This document shows positions 17,392 to 25,850 of a DNA stretch of 62,872 nt, piece after piece (positions within the stretch are counted from its first letter, which is position 1; each line of letters opens with the position of its first letter). Under the pieces are notes generated by a model. It was given only the letters and a program-made list of their open reading frames with translations, did not search any database and was not told the DNA's origin. Source of the DNA: CALELF01 sp045617925 (GTDB lineage Bacteria; Synergistota; Synergistia; Synergistales; Synergistaceae); assembly GCA_045617925.1 (NCBI GenBank), contig JAZLJR010000052.1:1-62872 (forward strand). Reading direction: 5' to 3'. A program made the position numbers and the translations under genes.

Positions 17392-18432
17392 GTGTTTAGA
17401 TTCAACAAAAAACTGAATATCTGGGTAAAAGAAGATGAAACATCTCCTTTGCTTGAATCTCAAGACAAGTTGACTCCTTTAAGTGAGGTAATAAATCCTG
17501 CTGGAAGTTACATAAAAGTTTTTGGACATCAGCACCCTGATCTTGATTCTATTGCGTCCTCGATTGCGGTGGCTTATCTCTTGAATTCCCGTGGAATGCA
17601 CGTTAATGCTTGCAGACTTGGAAAATATAATGCAGAAACGCTTTTTGCTATGGATTATTTTTCTCTTGATGCTGATTTGCAATACATTGATACTCTCTCT
17701 CTTGGTGACAAGGTAATCCTCGTTGACCACAATGAAGCTTCTCAAAGTGCAGTGAACATTGAAAATGCCGAGATTATAATGGTTATTGACCACCATGGAA
17801 TAAATAATTTCAGTAATGCGCACCCGATAGATTTCACAACTAAGCCTTGGGGGTGTGCATCTACCATAATTTATAAAATGTTAAAGGAAGCAAATGTAAA
17901 GCCAAGAAGAGACGTTTGGGGAATGTTACTTTCTGCTATTATTTCCGACACATTGTTGCTTCGCAGTCCGACAACAACAGAAGAAGATAAACGTGTTGCG
18001 AAAGAGCTTGTATCTCAGTTAGGTGAAAATTTAGAAAAATATGGCATCGCACTTCTTTCATCTGGAACAGATACAAGTGAGATGACAGCACGTGATATTT
18101 TGCTTGAAGACTCCAAATTATACACATTAGGTAAATTGCGAATCAGAATTTCTGCAACGAGCTTTGTGAAACACGATTCCGTTTTAGACAGGCGCAAAGA
18201 AATTGAGCTCGAGATGTTTAACATAATTTCCAATGAGAGTTTAGACCTATTCATGGTGATGATAACAGACATTATAAACTGTGATTCTGATTTGCTTGTG
18301 CTAGGAAACAGACGAGATATAGTCTGCCGTGCTTTTGACATCAAGTTACAGAATAATACGGCCTTTGTTAAAGGGCTTGTTTCTCGTAAAAAACAGGTAG
18401 TTCCTGTCCTTACAAAATTGTTAAAATCTTAA
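17392..18432 (+). CDS. ppaC: Family II (Mn-dependent) inorganic pyrophosphatase, DHH superfamily
   Basis: A 346-residue cytoplasmic enzyme hydrolysing PPi to phosphate. Metal-ligand motifs of family II are complete: FGHQHPDLDS near residue 44 (the usual NPDTD appears as HPDLD), LVDHNE, IDHHG and SAIISDTLL. The C-terminal DHHA2 domain ends SRKKQVVPVLTKLL with the phosphate-binding Arg-Lys-Lys. An extra N-terminal segment of about 40 residues precedes the usual start. PPi made by PPDK could be its substrate, although that is only inference. The start is GTG 17392 behind GGGGG. The aminotransferase gene follows 18 bases later. Confidence 0.87.
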   Translation: MFRFNKKLNIWVKEDETSPLLESQDKLTPLSEVINPAGSYIKVFGHQHPDLDSIASSIAVAYLLNSRGMHVNACRLGKYNAETLFAMDYFSLDADLQYIDTLSLGDKVILVDHNEASQSAVNIENAEIIMVIDHHGINNFSNAHPIDFTTKPWGCASTIIYKMLKEANVKPRRDVWGMLLSAIISDTLLLRSPTTTEEDKRVAKELVSQLGENLEKYGIALLSSGTDTSEMTARDILLEDSKLYTLGKLRIRISATSFVKHDSVLDRRKEIELEMFNIISNESLDLFMVMITDIINCDSDLLVLGNRRDIVCRAFDIKLQNNTAFVKGLVSRKKQVVPVLTKLLKS

Positions 18433-18450
18433 AGAAGAGGTTAATAAAAA

Positions 18451-19641
18451 ATGAGTGAAACCAAGCATGTTTTTCCAAATGAAAGAATGAAGCGTGTCAA
18501 GATGAGTGGTGGTATCCGTGAAATTTTAACCAAAGCAGAACAAATGGAAAGAGATGGAAAATCAATTATCCATATGGAGATTGGTCGTCCAGATTTTGAC
18601 TCTCCACAATGTGCAAAGGACAAAGTTATTTGGGCTTTGAATAATGGACAGGTGCATTATACCGACATGGGAGGCACACAGGAATTGCGTGAGGAAATTG
18701 CAAAAAAATATTGCCGTGAGAATAACATGAAGGTTGACCCAGTCAAAAATATTGTTGTAACAGCAGGTGGAGCAATGGAAGCACTCAGTGCCACAATGCT
18801 CACTCTCTGTAATCCAGGAGACGAAGTGATTGTCCCCGTGCCATATTTTTCTGCCTATGCAGACGTTTTGGCAATCTGTGGCCTAAACATAGTTCCAGTT
18901 GAGCCAAAGGAAGGTTCACTTGAACCTTTTGCAAAAAATATAGAGCGTGCTATAACAGTAAAAACTGCTGCAATTTTAATAAACACGCCAAACAATCCAA
19001 GTGGAACTGTCTTTTCAAAAAAATGCTTGGAAGAAATTGCAGAAGTAGCACAAAGACGTGATATTTGGGTAGTATCCGACGAGTGTTACGAGAAATTTCT
19101 ATATGACGGTGAGCATATCAGCATAGCAAGTTTGCCAGGCATGGAAAACAGAACCGTGACTGTTGCTTCAGCATCAAAAACATGGTCAATGACTGGTTGG
19201 CGTGTTGGCTGGATAATTGCACCAGAACAGATGAGACCTTTTGTAAATAAATGCCACCAAAACCTTGTAACCTGTGCTAATGCCTTTGCACAGGCTGGGG
19301 TTGCAGAAGCTTTTCGCAGTGCTGATGGTGATGTAAAAGAAATGGTGTCAGAATATAGACGTCGCCGTGACATGGTGTTGGATTACATTTCACAAACTAA
19401 GGGGCTTTCACTTGAAACACCGCAAGGAGCATTTTATGCTTTTCCTCTAGTTGATAAAATAAAGGACGGAACATTGACGGGCTTTGAATTTTGCGAGAAA
19501 TTGCTAGAGGAAGTCGGTGTCTCCGCTGTGCCAGGCGATGTGTTTGGAATGCCAGGTCATATACGTTTGGCTTATTGCAGAGAATATGAATACATTGAAG
19601 AAGGCATGAAACGAGTCAAAAAATTTGTAGAGAGCTTGTAA
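18451..19641 (+). CDS. Class I/II pyridoxal-phosphate aminotransferase (aspartate aminotransferase-like)
   Basis: A 396-residue fold type I PLP enzyme. NTPNNPSGTVFS lies near residue 178, the cofactor lysine is in SASKTWSMTGWRVGW near residue 240, and VSDECYEKF carries the pyridine-contacting Asp and Tyr. It closely resembles subgroup I-gamma aspartate/alanine aminotransferases; the amino acid used cannot be assigned. It lies between ppaC and fchA, all co-directional, but a 30-base gap to fchA leaves operon structure uncertain. Confidence 0.9.
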   Translation: MSETKHVFPNERMKRVKMSGGIREILTKAEQMERDGKSIIHMEIGRPDFDSPQCAKDKVIWALNNGQVHYTDMGGTQELREEIAKKYCRENNMKVDPVKNIVVTAGGAMEALSATMLTLCNPGDEVIVPVPYFSAYADVLAICGLNIVPVEPKEGSLEPFAKNIERAITVKTAAILINTPNNPSGTVFSKKCLEEIAEVAQRRDIWVVSDECYEKFLYDGEHISIASLPGMENRTVTVASASKTWSMTGWRVGWIIAPEQMRPFVNKCHQNLVTCANAFAQAGVAEAFRSADGDVKEMVSEYRRRRDMVLDYISQTKGLSLETPQGAFYAFPLVDKIKDGTLTGFEFCEKLLEEVGVSAVPGDVFGMPGHIRLAYCREYEYIEEGMKRVKKFVESL

Positions 19642-19671
19642 AATTTACATTAATTTTGAAGGTTGTGTTTT

Positions 19672-20298
19672 ATGAATTTGAAAGAACAGAAAATTAACGA
19701 TTTTTTAGAAACGCTTTCTTCTTCTTCGCCTACGCCTGGTGGTGGAAGTGTGTCTGCAATTATTGGGGCTGTGTCTTCCGCCCTTGTTTCTATGGTGGCA
19801 AATCTTACAGTTGGCAAGGAAAAATATAAAGACTCTTGGGAGAAGATGGAAGAAGTTTTGCAAGAAGTGGAAACTTTGCGTAGCGAATTTCTTACACTTG
19901 CGGATAGCGACATAGAGGCTTTTAATGGATTTATGGCGGCACTCCGTTTGCCAAAAGAAACTGATTCTGAAAAAAAATTACGCGCTGAGGCAATGGAAGA
20001 AGCATCTAAACAAGCAACGCTTGTGCCATTGCAGATTGTAGAAACTTGTGAAAAGGTGGCAAGGTTATCGTTAGAAACAGCAAAATTTGGTAACAAAATG
20101 GCTGCCACAGATGCCGCCATTGGCGCAATACTTGCAAATGCTGCGGCAAAATCTGCAAGCTACAATGTGTTGATAAATTTACCAAGCATAAAAGATGTAA
20201 GTTTTGTAGAGAACGCTCAAAGCAGGTTACAAAATGCACTAAATAATGTTGAAAAAATTTCTGCTCAAGCAGTAGAAAAGGTAAACGAAATATTATAG
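19672..20298 (+). CDS. fchA: Methenyltetrahydrofolate cyclohydrolase / cyclodeaminase-fold protein
   Basis: A 208-residue all-helical protein of the FTCD_C family. The family motif SPTPGGGSVSA lies near residue 20, and conserved DAAIGAILANAAA is in the C-terminal part. Stand-alone members act as methenyl-THF cyclohydrolase (FchA) or formimino-THF cyclodeaminase. Position 10 bases before the formate-THF ligase gene favours a one-carbon role. ATG 19672 with GAAGG upstream is chosen over a TTG at 19663. If it is a cyclodeaminase, histidine or glycine fermentation would be the context, but hut genes are not seen. Confidence 0.87.
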   Translation: MNLKEQKINDFLETLSSSSPTPGGGSVSAIIGAVSSALVSMVANLTVGKEKYKDSWEKMEEVLQEVETLRSEFLTLADSDIEAFNGFMAALRLPKETDSEKKLRAEAMEEASKQATLVPLQIVETCEKVARLSLETAKFGNKMAATDAAIGAILANAAAKSASYNVLINLPSIKDVSFVENAQSRLQNALNNVEKISAQAVEKVNEIL

Positions 20299-20308
20299 GA
20301 GGAACGAG

Positions 20309-21982
20309 ATGAACTATCCAAGCGATATTGAAATAGCACAGGCAACAAAAATGGAGCCTATTGTAAAGGTTGCTGCAAAATTAGGCTTAACAGAAGACGA
20401 TTTGGAGCTTTATGGCAAGTATAAAACAAAAGTCTCTCTTGAGCTTTGGGATAAAATCAAAGACCGCAAGAATGGCAAATTGATTTTGGTGACGGCAATT
20501 ACCCCAACTCCCGCTGGTGAGGGCAAGACAACAACATCAGTAGGGCTTGCACAGGCAATGGCACTATTAGACAAAAAGGTGTGCCTTGCACTTCGAGAGC
20601 CATCTTTAGGCCCAGTTTTTGGAATTAAAGGTGGGGCTGCTGGCGGTGGTTACAGCCAAGTTGTGCCAATGGAAGACATTAACGTTCATTTCACTGGCGA
20701 TTTCCACGCAATTACAAGTGCTCATAATCTTTTGTCTGCAATGCTCGACAATTCTCTGCAACAGGGAAATCCACTTGGAATTGACCCTAGAAAAATTACA
20801 TGGAAACGTGTGCTTGATATGAACGACAGAGCCCTTCGCAACATTGTTGTAGGGCTTGGCGGGAAAACCGATGGCGTTCCTCGTCAAGATGGTTTTGATA
20901 TCACTGTTGCATCAGAAATTATGGCAATACTTTGTCTTTCAAAGGATATAGATGATTTGAAGGAGCGTCTTGCAAACATAATAGTTGCTCAAACGTATGA
21001 CGACAAACCTGTAACCGCAAGAGACCTTGAAGCACATGGTGCAATGGCAATGCTCTTGAAGGATGCAATAAAACCAAATCTTGTGCAGACACTAGAGCAT
21101 GTTCCTGCCTTTATCCATGGTGGGCCATTTGCTAATATTGCACATGGTTGTAACTCTGTTACCGCTACAAAATATGGTTTGAAATTAGCTGATTACCTCA
21201 TCACAGAGGCAGGATTTGCCGCTGACCTCGGGGCAGAAAAATTCCTTGACATTAAGTGCCGTGTTGCAGGGCTTACACCTGATGCAATTGTTATTGTTGC
21301 AACAATAAGGGCATTAAAAATGCACGGTGGAATGGCAAAAGAGGATCTTGCTAATGTTGATATGGCAGCACTAGAAGCAGGTATTCCAAACCTTGAAAAG
21401 CATGTTGAGAATATGCAAAGCTACGGTGTGCCTGTTGTTGTTGCAGTTAATGCCTTCCCAACAGACACCAAAGAAGAACTTGACTTTATCACAAAACGCC
21501 TTGCAACAATAGGTGTTCCTGTCGTTGAGTCTGACATTTGGGCAGAGGGTGGAAAGGGTGGCATAGAACTAGCAAAAGCAGTGCTCGATGCTTGTGAAAA
21601 ACCATCTAATTTCCACGTTTTGTATGATACTGCACTGTCTCCAAAACAGAAAATTTTGCAAATAGCACAAAAAATCTATGGTGCAGATGATGTTGTTTAC
21701 ACGGATAAAGCAGAAAAAGATTTGAAGCGAATTCATGACCTTGGGAAAGACAATTTGCTCATCTGTATGGCAAAAACGCAGGCGTCTATCTCTGATGACC
21801 CGACAAAAATTGGTCGTCCAACAAACTTCAAGGTTACCGTTCGCGAAGTTCGTCTTTCTGCGGGAGCTGGTTTTATTATCCCTGTGACTGGCACAATAAT
21901 GACGATGCCAGGTCTTCCAAAACGTCCAGCAGCATGTAATATTGATGTAGATAATAGTGGTAAAGTAAGCGGATTATTCTAA
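20309..21982 (+). CDS. fhs: Formate-tetrahydrofolate ligase
   Basis: A 557-residue cytoplasmic enzyme making 10-formyl-THF from formate, THF and ATP. It has the P-loop TPAGEGKTTTSVGLAQAM near residue 68, LREPSLGPVFGIKGGAAGGG, and VPAFIHGGPFANIAHGCNS. The length is standard. AGGAGG lies six bases before the ATG. Together with fchA it supplies formyl and methenyl-THF for purine and methionine synthesis or for formate assimilation. Confidence 0.97.
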   Translation: MNYPSDIEIAQATKMEPIVKVAAKLGLTEDDLELYGKYKTKVSLELWDKIKDRKNGKLILVTAITPTPAGEGKTTTSVGLAQAMALLDKKVCLALREPSLGPVFGIKGGAAGGGYSQVVPMEDINVHFTGDFHAITSAHNLLSAMLDNSLQQGNPLGIDPRKITWKRVLDMNDRALRNIVVGLGGKTDGVPRQDGFDITVASEIMAILCLSKDIDDLKERLANIIVAQTYDDKPVTARDLEAHGAMAMLLKDAIKPNLVQTLEHVPAFIHGGPFANIAHGCNSVTATKYGLKLADYLITEAGFAADLGAEKFLDIKCRVAGLTPDAIVIVATIRALKMHGGMAKEDLANVDMAALEAGIPNLEKHVENMQSYGVPVVVAVNAFPTDTKEELDFITKRLATIGVPVVESDIWAEGGKGGIELAKAVLDACEKPSNFHVLYDTALSPKQKILQIAQKIYGADDVVYTDKAEKDLKRIHDLGKDNLLICMAKTQASISDDPTKIGRPTNFKVTVREVRLSAGAGFIIPVTGTIMTMPGLPKRPAACNIDVDNSGKVSGLF

Positions 21983-21991
21983 TATGATAAT

Positions 21992-22040
21992 AAAAAGAAA
22001 AGAGGTCGAGAAAATTTTTTCTCGACCTCTTTTCTTTTTC
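21992..22040 (+). terminator. Bidirectional terminator between fhs and the gltS pair
   Basis: A 19-bp perfect inverted repeat (21992-22010 with 22021-22039), with A/T-rich ends giving a T tail on both strands, separates the convergent fhs and gltS operons. Confidence 0.88.
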
Positions 22041-22043
22041 AAA

Positions 22044-23249
22044 TTATCTTAGCAAGTTAAAAAAGAAATATATGAAATTTATGTTGATAATATCAATTAA
22101 GAAGGCTCCAACTGCTATTGTTGCGAAGGTGATGTTTTGGTTTGGTTCATATAAAATAGACAAATTTTCAATGTTTACTAATGCATTTTCAGTTGTGCCT
22201 ATACCAAATCCTATGTGACCTGACATAGCGAGCACGCCATTATAGTTACCTCCAAATAATCTATAAGTAACAAAATAGCACCAAGCAAAAGTAAGCAAAA
22301 GTTGGACAATAAAAATAACAAGCAAAGGTAGAGATAAATTTGATAAATTGTGCAAATCTATACTCATCATTGACAGTGCAAGCAAAATCATAAGATTAAA
22401 ATCTGCAAAGAAACGGAGCAGCTGTGGTGATATGTGGGATCTGTGAAAATGGTCAAACAGAGCTCGTAAGCAAATTGCTAAGAATGTTGCAATAAGTATT
22501 GAAGGGACAATAATTTTATGGCTTGAGAGATAACTGCTTAATGTTATTGCAATACCGGCGATAAGGCAAATCTGAAAAATCGTCATCAAAATACTTTCCA
22601 ACGTAATTTTTGCATGTCCTTCATTAAAAAAGATTTTTTGGCTTATTCTTCTAGTATCTGTTGTGAAATTTTTTTGAGCACATAGATTATTCTTTTTAAT
22701 TATGTTTGTGCAAAATGGTGTGCCAAGCAAAGAAGCGAATAATACCCCTAGCGATGAAAATGCTATACCAACCTCCATAAGCCCCTCTGTTTTTGTGAGA
22801 GGTTCTAGTGTGGCAGCAATTGAAGTCGCTGTTCCAGCCCCACCCGTTAGAGTGGCACTACCGGTCATTAAAGATATTAAGGGTGAAAGACCAAGGCTCG
22901 TTCCAAGAAAATATGCCACGAGATTTTGAATTATAATGAGCCCAGTTGCAGAAAGTAATAGGAGAAGTATCTCTTTTTTTGTGTGCTTAAAAAAATCTGC
23001 CGTTATACTAAAGCCAATGATTGTAAAGAAAATTGTGTAGCTCGGTTCAAGAAAAGTAAAATCAAATTCAAAATTAATTTTGCCCTTTAGGAGCAATCTA
23101 GTTATGACAAAAATTATTCCTCCAACTATCACCGGTGGAACATTTATGTCCGACTGCATGTAAAAATAATTATATAAATATAGGCCAATAACAAAGAGAA
23201 AACATGCAAATGCAACTGTTTGAACAAGATCGAATTTTAATAGCAACAT
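22044..23249 (-). CDS. GltS-family sodium symporter, divergent second copy
   Basis: A 401-residue inner-membrane protein with about ten helices in two inverted halves, typical of glutamate:Na+ symporters (ESS family). The two re-entrant-loop motifs have changed: TGGAGTATS replaces the usual TGGHGTA, and GHIGFGIGTTENALVNI replaces GHCGFGLGATPxAIANM. That implies a different substrate or ion site from its neighbour. AGGAGG lies eight bases before the ATG, and the TAG stop of the upstream copy is part of that Shine-Dalgarno, so the pair is translationally linked. Confidence 0.85.
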   Translation of the reverse strand: MLLLKFDLVQTVAFACFLFVIGLYLYNYFYMQSDINVPPVIVGGIIFVITRLLLKGKINFEFDFTFLEPSYTIFFTIIGFSITADFFKHTKKEILLLLLSATGLIIIQNLVAYFLGTSLGLSPLISLMTGSATLTGGAGTATSIAATLEPLTKTEGLMEVGIAFSSLGVLFASLLGTPFCTNIIKKNNLCAQKNFTTDTRRISQKIFFNEGHAKITLESILMTIFQICLIAGIAITLSSYLSSHKIIVPSILIATFLAICLRALFDHFHRSHISPQLLRFFADFNLMILLALSMMSIDLHNLSNLSLPLLVIFIVQLLLTFAWCYFVTYRLFGGNYNGVLAMSGHIGFGIGTTENALVNIENLSILYEPNQNITFATIAVGAFLIDIININFIYFFFNLLR

Positions 23250-23261
23250 AACTGGTTCCTC

Positions 23262-24464
23262 CTAGCGAAATATTGAGACAAAGGATTGTATAATCATTGC
23301 GTTCATAATATCTATGAAAAATGCACCAACTATTGACACAACAAAATATGCTCTTGGTGAGGGAACATGTTGAGCCACAATTGCATCCATATTTGCTATA
23401 GCGTTTGGTGTTGCACCAAGTCCAAAGCCACAATGTCCGCCAGAAATTACAGCTGCAGCATAATCACGTCCCATAATGCGGAAAGTGACGTAATATGCAA
23501 AGAGGAACATCAAGAGTGCTTGACAAAACAAAATAACAAACATTGGACCGGCTATATCTGATAGTTGCCAAAGCTCAAGTGACATAAGCGAAAGCGTGAG
23601 GAAAATTGCCAAAGATACTTCGCCAAACATAGAAACAATGCGCAAGTGGATTTTGTAGCGTCTTGCTCTGTCGCTTATTAAGCGGATAAAAATACCTACA
23701 AAGAGTGCATAGAGGTAAGTTGGTAGTGTTATCCCATAAGGTGTCATTAAATGTTCTATGAAATGTCCTAGCACCATTGCTAGAGAAAATTGAAAAAAAG
23801 TGCTTATTATTGCAATGGAGGTAACTTGACCATCGTTTAACTCCATGTCAACGGCAATTTTATGGTCTGTTGGCGTTGAAGATAAGTCTGCTTCCTTGCT
23901 TAATAGGTCATATTTTTTTATAAGTTTTCTTGCAAGTGGACCACCCATGATAGAGCCAGTTACAAGTCCAAAGGTTGCTGCTGCCATAGCCATCTCCATA
24001 CAACCTTTGTAGCCCATATTGGTAAATAATTTAGCATATAAAGCACCAGTTCCATGTCCGCCAGACATCGTGATGGAGCCGGCAAGCAAAGACAAAATTG
24101 GCGACATACCAAGAGGGTAGGAAAGTGCTATGGACAAGGTGTCTTGTAAGAGAACAAGAAGAGACGCTATTCCAAGAAAAATAAAAACTTGAATTCCTCC
24201 CTTTTTTAGCATCGAGAAACTTGCGGAAAGTCCCGTTGCGATGAAAAATGCCACCATAAGATGCACTTGCATTGTCATGTCAAATTGAAAAGTGACATAG
24301 TCTCGCAATGCCCATTTTAGCAAAGAGAATACAATTCCACCAATGACGGGAGCAGGAATGAGGTATTTTGTAAGAAAACGTATTTGTTTTTTTAATTGTA
24401 TCCCCAAACCAAAAATTGCCATTGCAAAGGCAATTGTTTCTAGTAGATTAAATTCTATTACCAC
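23262..24464 (-). CDS. gltS: GltS-type sodium/glutamate symporter
   Basis: A 400-residue polytopic membrane protein. Both hallmark motifs are near canonical: SGGHGTGALYAKLF in the first half and GGHCGFGLGATPNAIANM in the second. It should import glutamate, or a related dicarboxylate, with Na+. The start GTG at 24464 is preceded by GGAGGTGG; an in-frame ATG at 24479 would overlap that Shine-Dalgarno and is rejected. It is the first gene of a two-gene operon with the divergent copy. A Na+ gradient for it could come from the V/A-ATPase in this window. Confidence 0.9.
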   Translation of the reverse strand: MVIEFNLLETIAFAMAIFGLGIQLKKQIRFLTKYLIPAPVIGGIVFSLLKWALRDYVTFQFDMTMQVHLMVAFFIATGLSASFSMLKKGGIQVFIFLGIASLLVLLQDTLSIALSYPLGMSPILSLLAGSITMSGGHGTGALYAKLFTNMGYKGCMEMAMAAATFGLVTGSIMGGPLARKLIKKYDLLSKEADLSSTPTDHKIAVDMELNDGQVTSIAIISTFFQFSLAMVLGHFIEHLMTPYGITLPTYLYALFVGIFIRLISDRARRYKIHLRIVSMFGEVSLAIFLTLSLMSLELWQLSDIAGPMFVILFCQALLMFLFAYYVTFRIMGRDYAAAVISGGHCGFGLGATPNAIANMDAIVAQHVPSPRAYFVVSIVGAFFIDIMNAMIIQSFVSIFR

Positions 24465-24612
24465 AAAAACCACCTCCATATATTTACGATATTATACAAC
24501 AAAGATATGTAAAAAAGTTAAAACTACTTGCAATTTAGAAAAAAGCGTTTATAATTTCTTCTTAATTCTTTGAGTTGTTTATAAGAAGTCTATTTCGACG
24601 GAGGATGTATAA

Positions 24613-25788
24613 ATGAGTAGTTATTCTGACAGAATTTTAGCAACAAAAGCGTCATTTATTCGTGAGATTTTGAAAGTAACACAAGACCCCAGCGTTATTT
24701 CTTTTGCTGGCGGTCTACCAAATCCAATTTCATTTCCGCAGGAAGCACTGAAACAATCCGCAGTAAACGTAATTGAAAAATTTGGTGACAAGGTTTTTCA
24801 GTATTCAACAACAGAAGGCTATTTGCCTCTGCGTGAGCAAATTGCAGAGCGCTATAACAAAAGTCAAGGCCTTCGCCTAGAACCAAAAAATATTTTGATT
24901 ACAACTGGCTCACAACAGGCGCTTGACCTTTTGGCAAAGGTATATCTCAACAAAGGCGATAAAGTTGTCGTGGAGGAACCAGGCTACCTAGGTGCAATCC
25001 AGACCTTTACTATGTTTGAAGTTGGTTTTTTACCCGTTACATTAGAAGATGATGGATTGAATTTGGAAGAGTTGGAGCGTGCTTTGCAGGATCCAAAAAT
25101 GAAATTTGCCTATACTGTTCCTAATTTCCAAAATCCGACAGGTCTTACCTACGGAGCAGAAAAACGTAAAAAGATAGCAGAGCTTTTTGCAAAGTACAAT
25201 AAAGCACTTATAGAGGACGACCCATATGGTGATCTTCGTTTTAAGGGTGAGTTCTTACCTTACATGGGAGCGGAAAAACTTGAGAGCAGTGTTTTGCTTG
25301 GATCTTTCTCAAAAACAGTTACACCTGGTATGAGAACAGGTTATCTAATTACAAAAAATGATGAGCTTATGCACCATCTTGTTACTGCAAAGCAATCATC
25401 TGACTTGCATACAAACATTTTCTGCCAGTATATTTTGGCTGATTATTTTGCAAACAACGACTTTGCTTCGCATGTTTCAAAAATTCGCGCCCTTTATAAA
25501 GAGCAGTCAGAAACAATGCTTTCTGCTATGAAGGAATACTTCCCATCAGACGTCAAATTTACTCAACCAGAGGGTGGTATGTTTATTTGGGCAACCTTAC
25601 CGAAGGGGAAATCTGCTCTTGATCTTTTCAATAAGTGCATGGCACAGAAGGTTGCCTTTGTTCCTGGTGATCCATTCTATACCGACAAAACAAATGTCAA
25701 TACACTTCGTTTAAATTACACCAATTCTTCAAAAGAAGTTATTGTAGATGGTATTAAACGCCTCGCACAAGCGATGAAAGAAAATTAA
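24613..25788 (+). CDS. PLP-dependent aminotransferase, 2-aminoadipate aminotransferase / LysN-like
   Basis: A 391-residue fold type I enzyme of the multisubstrate aminotransferase group. SFAGGLPNPISFP is near the N-terminus, PNFQNPTG near residue 175, IEDDPYGDLRF near residue 200 and the Schiff-base lysine in GSFSKTVTPGMRTGYL near residue 237. Relatives transaminate 2-aminoadipate, aromatic or branched amino acids. It is a single gene, divergent from the gltS pair, with GGAGG upstream of ATG 24613 and its own terminator. Amino-acid fermentation is a reasonable guess. Confidence 0.9.
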   Translation: MSSYSDRILATKASFIREILKVTQDPSVISFAGGLPNPISFPQEALKQSAVNVIEKFGDKVFQYSTTEGYLPLREQIAERYNKSQGLRLEPKNILITTGSQQALDLLAKVYLNKGDKVVVEEPGYLGAIQTFTMFEVGFLPVTLEDDGLNLEELERALQDPKMKFAYTVPNFQNPTGLTYGAEKRKKIAELFAKYNKALIEDDPYGDLRFKGEFLPYMGAEKLESSVLLGSFSKTVTPGMRTGYLITKNDELMHHLVTAKQSSDLHTNIFCQYILADYFANNDFASHVSKIRALYKEQSETMLSAMKEYFPSDVKFTQPEGGMFIWATLPKGKSALDLFNKCMAQKVAFVPGDPFYTDKTNVNTLRLNYTNSSKEVIVDGIKRLAQAMKEN

Positions 25789-25798
25789 TTTTGCGTAA

Positions 25799-25846
25799 AA
25801 AAAGTGGTTACAGTGCTTTTTAGCATCTGTAACCACTTTTTAATTT
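25799..25846 (+). terminator. Bidirectional terminator between aminotransferase and MscS genes
   Basis: A 15-bp stem (25799-25813 with 25827-25841), extended by TGC/GCA inside, has T runs on both strands. Confidence 0.85.
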
Positions 25847-25850
25847 TTGT

